From NCBI RefSeq assembly GCF_963682185.1, contig NZ_OY821667.1:434001-498000 (forward strand): a DNA stretch of 64,000 nt. The letters are read 5' to 3'. The notes beneath the pieces were generated by a model. That model ran no database searches and was not told the origin of the DNA. It was given only the letters and a program-made list of their open reading frames with translations. Of this stretch, positions 38,903 through 48,425 are shown piece after piece; position 1 is the stretch's first letter; each line of letters begins with the position of its first letter. Source of the DNA: an uncultured Cohaesibacter sp. Its GTDB lineage: Bacteria > Pseudomonadota > Alphaproteobacteria > Rhizobiales > Cohaesibacteraceae. The position numbers and the translations under genes were made by a program.

Positions 38903-38980
38903 ACTTTTCTCTTCATTCGTCACAGAGAAGGCAGAAGCCCTGCCCTCACATTCAAACTATCAATCTTTCAGGTGACGAGA

Positions 38981-39010
38981 AGGCGGATGCAACCTTCGCC
39001 GCATCCGCCT
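38981..39010 (-). terminator. Stem-loop after mrcA
   Basis: AGGCGGATGC and GCATCCGCCT form a 10-bp perfect stem with a 10-base loop, between mrcA and prfB. There is no T-tract, so termination may be Rho-assisted or absent. Confidence 0.5.
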
Positions 39011-39033
39011 CTCAACACGATAAGATTTCGGTT

Positions 39034-41490
39034 TTAATACAGACCACCGGTGCCTTGCGTCAAGGCCTGTTCGGCTTCTTCCGCTGTCACCGGCCGCCCC
39101 ATATCATCGGTAAAGCCAATAACGGAATAACTGTCTGGCGGTAGCGTTCCTGGCTTGAAGGCCTCCAGAATGACACCGTCACTCTGGGCCGAGGCTCTGA
39201 GGCCCGTACGCCGGTCAATTGGAATAAGCTCAATGCCTTCAGGCACCTTGAATGGTTTCTTTGGCTTGTCTTTCAACGCCACCTTCATGAACTCGGCAAA
39301 GATCGGAGCTGCCAGATGGCCACCCGTAGCGCCACGCCCCATAGGACGCGGCCGGTCATAACCCACATAGACCCCAACCACCAGATCCGGCGAGAAGCCC
39401 ACAAACCAGGCGTCACGCTCGTCGTTGGTCGTGCCGGTTTTACCCGCGATCGGCTTGCCAACCACCTTGCGAACAATCGTACCGGTACCGCGTTGAACAA
39501 CCCCTTCCATCATGGAAGTGATCTGATAGGCGGTCATCGGATCGAGCACCTGTTCACGGTTATCGATCACAGTCGGCTCGCCCTGATGCTCCCAGCGCTG
39601 GACATTGCAATTTTCGCAAATGCGCTGATCATGCTTGTAAATGGTTTTACCATAGCGATCCTGCACCCGGTCAACAAAGGTCGGCGTAATCCGTCGCCCA
39701 CCATTGGCCAGCATCGAATACGCCGTCACCATGCGCAGAACGGTGGTTTCCCCGGCCCCCAGCGCCATAGACAGCACTGGCATCAGATTGTCGTAGATGC
39801 CGAAGCGTTTGGCATATTCGGCAACCAACGGCATACCCATATCCTTGGCGAGGCGCACAGTCATGACGTTACGCGAAAGCTCGATACCCAGACGCAAGGT
39901 CGATGGACCATAGAATTTGCCGCCATAGTTCTGCGGACGCCAGATGCCCTGTCCACCCCCCTGATCAATCTCGATTGGCGCATCCATAACCACGCTGGAA
40001 GGCGTATAGCCATTATCAAGGGCTGTCGCATAAACGAAAGGCTTGAAAGAAGAGCCCGGCTGACGATAGGCCTGCGTGGCTCGGTCAAACTGGCTCTGAT
40101 CGAAGGAGAAGCCACCCGCGATTGCCAGAATACGGCCGGTCATAGGGTCCATCGCAATCAGAGCACCGGAAACCTCTGGCACCTGCTCAAGTTCGAAGCT
40201 GCCGTCGTCATTGGTAGAGACATAGACAACATCTCCCGGCGACAATACATCAGATGCCTTGCGAACCGCCTTGCCCTTTCGGTCTCCCTTGGACCATTTG
40301 GCCCATTTAAGACCATCGAATGGAAGAGTCGCGATTTGGCGTTCATTGGCTGACGCATTCTTGTCTTCCTCATCAGGCCGCAAGCCAATGGTTGCTTCCT
40401 TGCCTTCAGTGGAGAGCACAACAGCCAATTTCCATTCAGGAACATCCGACAGTGGCTTCTGGTCCAGCAAGGCCTTGCCCCAGTCCCCGGCGATATCGAT
40501 ATTGGTGATCGGCCCGCGCCACCCCTTGCCCTTGTCGAACTTGACAAGACCGTGGTTCAGCGCAACGCGCGCTTCTTCCTGAAGCTTCACATCAAGCGAG
40601 GTGCGAACAGAAAGGCCACCATTATAGAGCTTCTCTTCGCCAAATGTCTTGTCGATCCAACGCCGCACTTCCTCAGCAAAATAGTCCGCGGCGAAGATAT
40701 GCGCGCCTCTTGGGCGGAAGGTCACCTGCAAGTCCGTTGCCTTGGCCTTGTTGGCTTCCTCGACCGTTACATAGCCATTGCTGACCATCTGATCGATAAC
40801 CCAGTCTCGGCGCTCGATGGCCTTTTCCTTGTGCCGGATCGGATGATAGTTGTTTGGCGCCTTCATCAAGGCTGCCAGATAGGCTGCCTCGGAAAGGGTT
40901 AGCTCATGCACAGATTTGTCGAAATAGTTGAGGGAAGCAGATCCAATACCATAGACCCCGATACCGAAATACATCTCGTTGAGATAAAGCTCGAGAATCT
41001 CGGGCTTGGTGAAAGTCTGCTCGATACGCATGGAAAGCAGAGCTTCCTTGATCTTGCGCTCGTAGGATTGCTCCGAGGTCAAAAGGAAGTTCTTGGCCAC
41101 CTGCTGCGTGATGGTCGACGCGCCAACAAGGCGACGATTATGCCCCATATTCTTCAGGTTGGTGACCACAGCACGTGCGATGCCGGTAAAGTCCAGCCCT
41201 GCATGGGTGTAGAAATTCTTGTCTTCGGCTGAGATAAAGGCCTCTTTCACACGATCCGGAATAGCTTGAATCGGCAAAAACAAGCGCCGTTCACGCGCAT
41301 ATTCAGCCATCAATTGACCATCGGCGGCATGAATGCGCGTGGTCACAGGGGGCTCATAATTCCGTAAGGCTGTGAAGTCCGGCAATCCGGCCATCATGGA
41401 ATTCAGGAAGATATATACAGCGGTGGCGATCACAATGAACAGAACCGAACCTGCGGCAAAGAGAAAGCCGAAGAAGCGCCAAATTATCAT
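39034..41490 (-). CDS. mrcA: Penicillin-binding protein 1A
   Basis: Bifunctional peptidoglycan synthase in the inner membrane. 818 residues. N-terminal membrane anchor (about 5-30), GT51 glycosyltransferase domain with SAEDKNFYTHAGLDFTGIARA and GASTITQQVAKNF, an OB-like inserted domain, and a transpeptidase domain with SSFKPF (active serine) and KTGTTND. AGGAACAGAT precedes the ATG. It lies downstream of amiC and upstream of prfB, the usual alphaproteobacterial order. Confidence 0.97.
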   Translation of the reverse strand: MIIWRFFGFLFAAGSVLFIVIATAVYIFLNSMMAGLPDFTALRNYEPPVTTRIHAADGQLMAEYARERRLFLPIQAIPDRVKEAFISAEDKNFYTHAGLDFTGIARAVVTNLKNMGHNRRLVGASTITQQVAKNFLLTSEQSYERKIKEALLSMRIEQTFTKPEILELYLNEMYFGIGVYGIGSASLNYFDKSVHELTLSEAAYLAALMKAPNNYHPIRHKEKAIERRDWVIDQMVSNGYVTVEEANKAKATDLQVTFRPRGAHIFAADYFAEEVRRWIDKTFGEEKLYNGGLSVRTSLDVKLQEEARVALNHGLVKFDKGKGWRGPITNIDIAGDWGKALLDQKPLSDVPEWKLAVVLSTEGKEATIGLRPDEEDKNASANERQIATLPFDGLKWAKWSKGDRKGKAVRKASDVLSPGDVVYVSTNDDGSFELEQVPEVSGALIAMDPMTGRILAIAGGFSFDQSQFDRATQAYRQPGSSFKPFVYATALDNGYTPSSVVMDAPIEIDQGGGQGIWRPQNYGGKFYGPSTLRLGIELSRNVMTVRLAKDMGMPLVAEYAKRFGIYDNLMPVLSMALGAGETTVLRMVTAYSMLANGGRRITPTFVDRVQDRYGKTIYKHDQRICENCNVQRWEHQGEPTVIDNREQVLDPMTAYQITSMMEGVVQRGTGTIVRKVVGKPIAGKTGTTNDERDAWFVGFSPDLVVGVYVGYDRPRPMGRGATGGHLAAPIFAEFMKVALKDKPKKPFKVPEGIELIPIDRRTGLRASAQSDGVILEAFKPGTLPPDSYSVIGFTDDMGRPVTAEEAEQALTQGTGGLY

Positions 41491-41855
41491 ATCTGTTCCT
41501 ATTTATCCCGTATTAAAAGAGAGCGTGAAGCAGTGCGCGGCTTCATCCCGCATGATCAGTAAATCGCTGGTTCATGATGCCTCGACATCCCAAAGGCAGC
41601 ACCTTCTACCGACATAGGCCGCCAAGAGGTCAACCCTGTCTCAATCACGCAAAGACTTATTCTGCCGCCAATCATTTTGCAACCATCACATGACATTGGG
41701 GCAGCAAAAGGGCTTTGTTAAGAATTTTATCCGCACCTAATCGGCCCAATTTCGGGCCGATATCCAACAAAACAGGCGGAAAATGGGCATCAAGAACGGT
41801 CACGCGCCCTCTAGCCCGATCTGCAAAGGCGCACAGAGCTGCTGATTCTCGGGTT
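41491..41855. other. amiC-mrcA intergenic region with stem-loop
   Basis: 365 bases without a credible gene. ATCGGCCC (41740-41747), a 6-base loop and GGGCCGAT (41754-41761) form an 8-bp hairpin without T-tract. The rest should hold the mrcA promoter. Confidence 0.45.
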
Positions 41856-43118
41856 TCACCCCTTGGATGGCACGAACAGGGCGCTGGATTGAACAGACCG
41901 CCGGGCAAAGAATCTATTGATGGATTTGACGATGGATTTGATCGCCTTTTCTTGCCATTCCTTCGAGAGGAGATCCGCCCTGTCCTCCTTGTTGGACAGA
42001 TAGCCCAACTCCAGCAGAACGCTGGGAATGTCCGGCGCCTTGAGCACGCGGAAACCGGCGGATCGCTCGGGCGTTTTTGACAGCCGGATGGACGCCTTGA
42101 GCGCCCCGACAAGCGTGCGCGAATAAAGTGCGGAATGATTGGCTGTTTCACGCCTTGTGAGGTCAATCAGAATATCGGCGACGACGTCATCAGACTGGTC
42201 GATTTCCAGCCCCGCAATCAGATCAGAGCGATTTTCCTGTTGCGCCAGCTTGTGCGCAACCGCATCCGAAGCGCGTTCAGACAGCGTGTAGACCGTCGCA
42301 CCGCGAACATAATGCTCACGCACAATATCCGCATGGATCGACAAAAACAGATTAGCCTTGTGTTCCTGGGCGAAGGCGACCCGGTTGGAAAGAGAAATGA
42401 ACCGATCCGTATCCCGTGTCAGCAAGATGCGGAACTGCCCCTCGGCTTCGAGCGCCTTTTTAAGCGATTTGGCAAAGGAGAGCACAACCTTGCTCTCTTG
42501 CACCCGATTGGAAACAGCGCCGGTATCAATGCCGCCATGGCCCGGATCGAGCACAATGAGCGGGCGTGTATCCCCTTCCTCTTTCTCGGCCACAGGGCTA
42601 CTCGGTGCCTTGGCGATCGGAGCAGGCTGGGGTTTACCATCTGCGCCAATACGGATCACATCGCGTAAAGATTGCTCGGCAAACTCACGTTCACTGACCG
42701 CCTCGAGATTGAACACCAGTCGTACAGGATTACCGTCTACTGCGGGAAGGATGTAAGCGCGATCCACCTTGGTTGGCCCGGCCAGATCCAGCACAACGCG
42801 TGAGCCGGCATGCCCGAAGCGACCAAAGCGAAAATTCTGCACCATCGCCCGCTCGACTAGCCCCATTCCCTGCTCCATTTCAAAATCCATGTCAGGCAGA
42901 TCGATCACCAGTCGATATGGGTCTTCCAGAGCAAAAACACTAAAGCCGACAGGCTTGGAAACATCAAGAATGAACTGCGCCTTCTCTGCGCTACCGTCTG
43001 TAAGTGCCCCCTTGATAGACACCATGGATCCAGTCTGTTCCTGCGCAGCAAGCGGATTGCAAAGCAAAAGCCCTACAAGCACAAGAAACCATCCGACCAA
43101 TCTCATAGCTGAAGTCAT
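41856..43118 (-). CDS. amiC: N-acetylmuramoyl-L-alanine amidase, AmiC type
   Basis: Cleaves the amide bond between MurNAc and the stem peptide, aiding cell separation. 420 residues from ATG 43118 (AAAGAGG upstream). Signal peptide (LVGWFLVLVGLLLCNPLAAQ), AMIN domain (about 25-140) for septal targeting, linker, then Amidase_3 domain with LDPGHGGIDTGAVS, LSIHAD and SVLLELGYLSNKED, which carry the zinc ligands and catalytic glutamate. Paired with mrcA and divergent from rne. Confidence 0.95.
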   Translation of the reverse strand: MTSAMRLVGWFLVLVGLLLCNPLAAQEQTGSMVSIKGALTDGSAEKAQFILDVSKPVGFSVFALEDPYRLVIDLPDMDFEMEQGMGLVERAMVQNFRFGRFGHAGSRVVLDLAGPTKVDRAYILPAVDGNPVRLVFNLEAVSEREFAEQSLRDVIRIGADGKPQPAPIAKAPSSPVAEKEEGDTRPLIVLDPGHGGIDTGAVSNRVQESKVVLSFAKSLKKALEAEGQFRILLTRDTDRFISLSNRVAFAQEHKANLFLSIHADIVREHYVRGATVYTLSERASDAVAHKLAQQENRSDLIAGLEIDQSDDVVADILIDLTRRETANHSALYSRTLVGALKASIRLSKTPERSAGFRVLKAPDIPSVLLELGYLSNKEDRADLLSKEWQEKAIKSIVKSINRFFARRSVQSSALFVPSKG

Positions 43119-43911
43119 CTGCCTCTTTCCGTTACAAAGGGGTCTCATCATGGGTCAATATGAAAAAAAGAAATGTGGCAACAAGACAGCAAAACCGTCA
43201 TTTCAGCCTCTCAAGCCAATCCGCAGAGTGCCGCCTCAGGGTTAACCACATCTTGACAGACAGCTGCTATACACATGTCTGCAAGGAATATCTGTATATT
43301 TAAGTATAGATAACAAGCAAAAACAGCGTATCAACTCACTTGTTCAGCCGCCTTGCACTTGCATATTTGTGTAAGGAACCCTACAAAGACCTTTGAGCTA
43401 TTATTGCCAAGCAATGATCCGATTCGAGAATCCGCATTTCTGACAAAAGATAGAAGCGTCAAGAATGCGTGACTGGCGAAAAGACCCGACGCCCCTCCAA
43501 GACCAAGCGTCATCCGGTGTTTCGCGCCGGCGAAGCGGACATACCAGGCTCTGGCAACTAGCCCGGAAATTCGGGATCGGCCCCGAAGACCATAACGATT
43601 TCGCGGCAATCTGGAGCGCGTATGTAAAGTCCCGATTGCCTGCCAAGAACCCCTGCCGAGGATGAAAAGCGTCCTCGGACATTGAGTATCAACAAGAGGA
43701 CCCACCAAGGGATGTGCCAACAATTGAGTTATAAAGCCGGCGATAGCTTTGCAGGAAGACTGCATGCCCTGGCGCTCAGCCATTTGCACAGCCGAGAACC
43801 GATAGTGGTTGGGTCGTCATCAGACAAAAGCGGAGAAGCGCGAACCTGCCGAGCGTCGGCTCAGTCGGCCAGAACGGTTGTCGGCGCGCCTTTCCGTGGA
43901 GAAAACACTTT
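43119..43911 (+). other. Long divergent region and structured leader of rne
   Basis: About 790 bases between amiC and rne. The right half contains nested inverted repeats: GACGC...GCGTC (from 43488), CCGG...CCGG around 43515, TTCGGG-6-CCCGAA (43570-43587) and CCGAGGA-9-TCCTCGG (43656-43678). This fits a structured 5' leader, as RNase E genes often have leaders used for autoregulation. ORFs in this region show no credible protein features. Confidence 0.5.
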
Positions 43912-46900
43912 ATGGCAAATCAAATGCTCGTTGATGCGACGCATCCGGAGGAAACCCGGGTTGTCGTCGTACGCGGCAGTCGGGTTGAGGAATTCGACTT
44001 CGAGTCCGCCAATCGCAAGCAATTGCGCGGCAATATCTATCTAGCAAAGGTTACCAGGGTCGAGCCGTCCCTGCAGGCGGCCTTTGTAGATTATGGCGGA
44101 AATCGCCACGGCTTCCTTGCATTCAGCGAGATTCATCCGGACTATTATCAAATTCCGATGGCAGACCGTCAGGCTCTTCTTGAAGAAGAACAGAGCCATG
44201 ACGAGGACGAGATTCACGAAGAAGAAAAGCCGGCCAAGAAGTCAAGACGCCGTCGCTCTTCACGGAAATCAGACAAGCAGTCTGCAAAGACCAATAAGGC
44301 CGAAACGTCCGAACAGGAAGACAATGAAGCAACTTCAGACGCTCCGTCCGCTTCTTCCGAGGAACAGGCATCGGACGAAAGCGCTGTTGTTTCTGAAGCT
44401 GCGTCTGTTTCTGAAGCAGAGTCTACCGCAAACGTAGAATCCACAGAGAATACTGCAGCTGCAGCCTCACAAGGCGAACAGGTCGCGTCTGAAGAAAGCT
44501 CTGAGGAAAGTTCTGAAGACGGGTCTGATGACACCAATACCCCTCCTGCTCAGGCCCACGCTGTCGCTGAAGACGAAAGCGTCAGTGCTGATCCTGATGA
44601 TCTGGATGACGAAGACGAAGACGAAGACACCCACTCCGCTTCAGATGATGATGAAGACGAGGATGACGACGAAGAAGACACGGATGTAGAACATGTCGGT
44701 GCCGAGGATGCTCTGGAAGAAGTTCCGGAACGCCGCAGCCGTCGTCGCGTCAAACAATACAAGATCCAGGAAGTCATCAAACGCCGCCAGATCCTGCTTG
44801 TTCAGGTCGTAAAGGAAGAACGTGGCAACAAGGGCGCAGCCCTGACCACCTACCTGTCTCTGGCCGGTCGCTATTCCGTACTGATGCCAAACACGGCACG
44901 CGGCGGTGGCATCTCTCGCAAGATCACCAATGTATCGGACCGCAAGCGCCTCAAACAGATTGCCTCCGAGCTGGAAGTGGCTGACGGAATGGGCGTCATC
45001 CTGCGCACCGCAGGCGCTTCACGCACCAAGACCGAAATCAAGCGCGACTTCGAATATCTGCTACGTCTGTGGGAGAATGTGCGAGATTTGACGCTCAAAT
45101 CCGCCGCCCCGATGCTCGTCTATGAAGAAGGCTCGCTGATCAAGCGATCGATACGCGATCTCTATAACAAGGACATTGATCAGGTTCTGGTCGCAGGCGA
45201 AGAAGGCTACAAGGAAGCGAAGAGCTTCATGCGCATGCTGATGCCAAGTCACGCGCGCAATGTTCAGCCATACCGCGAGCCACAACCGATCTTCACGCGC
45301 CTTGGCATCGAAAGCCAGCTGGACGCGATGTTCAGTCCGCAGGTTACTTTAAAGTCCGGCGGCTATATCGTGATCGACCAGACCGAGGCCCTCGTCTCCA
45401 TCGACGTGAACTCCGGCCGTTCGACCCGCGAACACAATATTGAAGACACCGCCCTTTCTACCAACCTTGAAGCCGCTGAAGAAATTTCACGCCAGCTGCG
45501 CCTGCGCGACCTTGCCGGTCTTGTCGTGATCGACTTCATCGACATGGAAGAAAAGCGCAACAACCGCGCCGTTGAAAAACGCCTCAAGGATTGCCTGAAA
45601 TCAGATCGTGCCCGCATTCAGGTTGGCCGTATCTCACACTTCGGCCTGATGGAAATGTCTCGTCAGCGCATCCGTACCGGAGTGCTCGAGAGCACCATGG
45701 ATCCCTGTCCGCATTGCCAGGGCACTGGCTATGTGCGCGCTGCTTCATCTGTTGCGCTGTTGGTTCTACGCACGATCGAAGATCATCTACTTAAGGGCGT
45801 CAACCACCATGTCGTTGTGCGCACACGCGGCAATGTGGCGCTCTATATCCTCAACCAAAAACGCGAGAATCTGTTCGAGCTGGAAAACCGCTTTGGCGTC
45901 CACATCCATGTGGAAGTGGACGATCATATGGAAGGCAAGCATCTCGAGATTGATCGCGGCGAACCGCTTGATCAGCCGGTAGCGCCAACGCCAACCATCT
46001 CCATGCAGGCCATGGAAGTGGTTGTTGATGAAGAAGATGAAGCCTTCGAAGCCTATGAGCAGGCTGAAGAGGAGAAGGAGCGCGAAGAAGAAAGCAGCTC
46101 CAAGAAACGTCGCCGTCGTCGTCGTCGCAAGAAGGCCCAATCGGAGGCCAGATTTTCCCGCGATGAAGACAGCGATCAGGACGACGGAGAAAATAGCGAC
46201 GGGTCAAACGACGCTACCGAGCAATCCGCAGAATCCAGTGACGGCGACAACAATGGCGAAGAGAGGCCTAAGAAGAGCCGCCGCCGGGGTCGCCGGGGTG
46301 GTCGCCGCAATCGTCGCAACCGCAACAGCGATACTGAAGCGCAGGAAATGACCGCCGAGGCCATGGAAGTCGTCGGCGAGAGCCCTGCTGTATACGACCA
46401 GGCAGAAGTAAAGAGCGAAAGCGATAGCTCGGCTTCATCCACCGAAGAAGCGGCAACGGATACATCTCCCGATCAGTCATCAACGGATGCTCCTGTGCCA
46501 GCAGAACTCTCCCCAGAAGCCGCTGACATAGCTGCAGTATCACCAGAGCAGTCGGACGATAATCCGTCAACATCTGATGACGTACCTCAGGCGCATGAAG
46601 ACGCGGTGGGGGAAGCAGAGCCAACGCCTGTTATCGTAGCTCCGACGGAAGCTGCACCGGATGATTCTGCGCCAGTCGAACCGACATCTGCGGAATCGAC
46701 ACCCGAACAGATCGCAAGTGATGAAGACAACAGCGAAGCGCCTGCGGCTACGGCTGAAGCAATCACCACCGAAACAGCGGACGAAGCCGTGAAGGAAGAG
46801 GCAACAGAAGAGCAAACTGCCTCTGAGCCAGATCAGTCTTCTGAAGTCTCAGCCGAGCAGCCCATTTCAGCAGCATCCGAAGACGCTGTGGCTGCAAAGA

Positions 46901-46977
46901 GCGAACCTGAAAAAGCCAAGGAAGAAGACAATCGTCCCAAGCGAACGGGTTGGTGGAATCGATCTGGCTTTTTTTGA
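43912..46977 (+). CDS. rne: Ribonuclease E
   Basis: Endoribonuclease that organises the RNA degradosome. 1021 residues. The S1 domain starts at residue 37 but is split by an acidic insert of about 185 residues (90-274) before continuing with VKQYKIQEVIKRRQILLVQ, as is usual in alphaproteobacteria. Catalytic Asp498 (VSIDVNSGRS) and Asp541 (VVIDFIDM) are present, as is the zinc-link CPHC at 599-602. The disordered tail has Arg-rich clusters (KKRRRRRRRKK and KKSRRRGRRGGRRNRRNRN) for RNA or partner binding. It ends RTGWWNRSGFF; in Caulobacter a C-terminal GWW motif binds PNPase. Confidence 0.96.
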   Translation: MANQMLVDATHPEETRVVVVRGSRVEEFDFESANRKQLRGNIYLAKVTRVEPSLQAAFVDYGGNRHGFLAFSEIHPDYYQIPMADRQALLEEEQSHDEDEIHEEEKPAKKSRRRRSSRKSDKQSAKTNKAETSEQEDNEATSDAPSASSEEQASDESAVVSEAASVSEAESTANVESTENTAAAASQGEQVASEESSEESSEDGSDDTNTPPAQAHAVAEDESVSADPDDLDDEDEDEDTHSASDDDEDEDDDEEDTDVEHVGAEDALEEVPERRSRRRVKQYKIQEVIKRRQILLVQVVKEERGNKGAALTTYLSLAGRYSVLMPNTARGGGISRKITNVSDRKRLKQIASELEVADGMGVILRTAGASRTKTEIKRDFEYLLRLWENVRDLTLKSAAPMLVYEEGSLIKRSIRDLYNKDIDQVLVAGEEGYKEAKSFMRMLMPSHARNVQPYREPQPIFTRLGIESQLDAMFSPQVTLKSGGYIVIDQTEALVSIDVNSGRSTREHNIEDTALSTNLEAAEEISRQLRLRDLAGLVVIDFIDMEEKRNNRAVEKRLKDCLKSDRARIQVGRISHFGLMEMSRQRIRTGVLESTMDPCPHCQGTGYVRAASSVALLVLRTIEDHLLKGVNHHVVVRTRGNVALYILNQKRENLFELENRFGVHIHVEVDDHMEGKHLEIDRGEPLDQPVAPTPTISMQAMEVVVDEEDEAFEAYEQAEEEKEREEESSSKKRRRRRRRKKAQSEARFSRDEDSDQDDGENSDGSNDATEQSAESSDGDNNGEERPKKSRRRGRRGGRRNRRNRNSDTEAQEMTAEAMEVVGESPAVYDQAEVKSESDSSASSTEEAATDTSPDQSSTDAPVPAELSPEAADIAAVSPEQSDDNPSTSDDVPQAHEDAVGEAEPTPVIVAPTEAAPDDSAPVEPTSAESTPEQIASDEDNSEAPAATAEAITTETADEAVKEEATEEQTASEPDQSSEVSAEQPISAASEDAVAAKSEPEKAKEEDNRPKRTGWWNRSGFF

Positions 46978-47001
46978 GCCCCCTGTTATTGAAAATATTT
47001 A

Positions 47002-47043
47002 AGAAAGGCCGCATCTCTTCATAGAGATGCGGCCTTTCTTTGT
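47002..47043. terminator. Bidirectional terminator, rne / aminotransferase
   Basis: AGAAAGGCCGCATCTC-6-GAGATGCGGCCTTTCT, a 16-bp perfect stem flanked by A/T tracts, between convergent genes. Confidence 0.9.
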
Positions 47044-47085
47044 TGTCTTTGCATATGCGCGTCTTATCTTCTCACGAGGAGCGCG

Positions 47086-48237
47086 TCAGGCGAGCCAGTC
47101 TCCCAACCGGCGGATGCCTTCATGCATCGCCTCTTCGGTTCCGGCAAAGGAAAGCCGCACATAGCGGTGGCCGCGCTCGCGATCAAAATCCGCTCCTGGC
47201 GTGATGGCAACTCCGGCTTCAGACAGAGAACGCAGGGCAAAATCCATCGAGTCATTGGTCAGCTTGCTCACATCACTGTAAACATAGAAGGCACCATCCA
47301 CCGGCATGAAGTCTCCCAGCCCGATCTTGGGCAACGCCTCCATTAAATAGGCCCGATTGCGCCCGTAGCCAGCCTTGACCAGATCCAGTTCCTCATGAGC
47401 ATCGAAAGCGGCGGCGGCAGCCACTTGCGAGAGCATGGGCGGGCAGAGATAGAGCGACTGACTGAGGCACTCTACGGAGCGCTGCGCCATCTCGGGCAAC
47501 ACCATCCAGCCAATGCGCCATCCTGTCATGCAGTAATATTTGGAAAAGGAGTTGATGATCACCACGTTGGGCGAATAGCGAAGCGCCGTCTCGGCCTTCA
47601 TGCCAAATTCGAGGCTGTGATAGATTTCATCGGAAATGAACCAGATCCCAAGCTCGTCGCACACATCGACAACCGACTTGAGCGCCTCGCCATCCATAAT
47701 CGTACCAGACGGATTGGCCGGGCTCGCAATCAACACGCCCTTCACCGGCTTTTCCGCATGCACCCGCCGGATATCTTCAGCTGTCAGGCTCCAGCGATCC
47801 TCGGCGCGCGTTTCCACCTCGACCACTTCCAGCCCGAGCGAGAAAAGAATATTGCGATAGGCCGGATAGCCTGGGCTTGGCAGAATGACCCGGTCTCCAA
47901 CCTCAAACAGCGATAGAAAGGCCAGATTGAAACCTGCACTCGACCCCGTCGTAACGGCAACAGCGTCAGGCGAAACCGTTACGCCATAATGGTCATCATA
48001 ATGCTGTGCAATGCGCTCACGCAGCGCCCGGATACCCAGAGCATCGGTGTAGCCTATGCGACCATCAACCAGCGCCTTCTCGGCCGCTTCCCTTACCAGC
48101 TTGGGCGCAGGCGCTCCGGGTTGCCCAATTTCCATATGGACAATATCATTCCCTTGGGCGGCAAGAGCATTGGCCTTTGCCATAATATCCATCGCAAAAA
48201 ACGGCTCGATTGTGCCGCGCTTGGAAATACTGCGCAT
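47086..48237 (-). CDS. Pyridoxal-phosphate-dependent aminotransferase (class I/II)
   Basis: 383 residues of the aspartate/aromatic aminotransferase fold type I. The PLP lysine is in INSFSKYYCMTGWRIGW (about residue 230), preceded by the conserved ASPANPSGT and FISDEIYH; a C-terminal arginine in GHRYVRLSFAG binds the substrate carboxylate. Precise amino-acid substrate cannot be told. AAAAGGAAAACACAA lies before the ATG. It is divergent from the M48 protease gene. Confidence 0.92.
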   Translation of the reverse strand: MRSISKRGTIEPFFAMDIMAKANALAAQGNDIVHMEIGQPGAPAPKLVREAAEKALVDGRIGYTDALGIRALRERIAQHYDDHYGVTVSPDAVAVTTGSSAGFNLAFLSLFEVGDRVILPSPGYPAYRNILFSLGLEVVEVETRAEDRWSLTAEDIRRVHAEKPVKGVLIASPANPSGTIMDGEALKSVVDVCDELGIWFISDEIYHSLEFGMKAETALRYSPNVVIINSFSKYYCMTGWRIGWMVLPEMAQRSVECLSQSLYLCPPMLSQVAAAAAFDAHEELDLVKAGYGRNRAYLMEALPKIGLGDFMPVDGAFYVYSDVSKLTNDSMDFALRSLSEAGVAITPGADFDRERGHRYVRLSFAGTEEAMHEGIRRLGDWLA

Positions 48238-48425
48238 TTGTGTTTTCCTTTTGGCTCTACTATGTGTCTACATGGCCGAAAAATATTTCTGTGCCACATT
48301 TTGACCATGGCCGCAGACAAGAATCAGGCACCAACAAGTCGGATCCATGCCGCCAGACAGACAGTGGCTTTGATCTCCGGTAGATCTCTTTGTGGGGATT
48401 GAGAAAATCAAAGAAGGTTGTGATC

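Noticed and set aside
43331..43789. 152-codon minus-strand ORF upstream of rne
   Set aside because: Low-quality composition, no ribosome-binding site, and overlaps the hairpin-rich rne leader.
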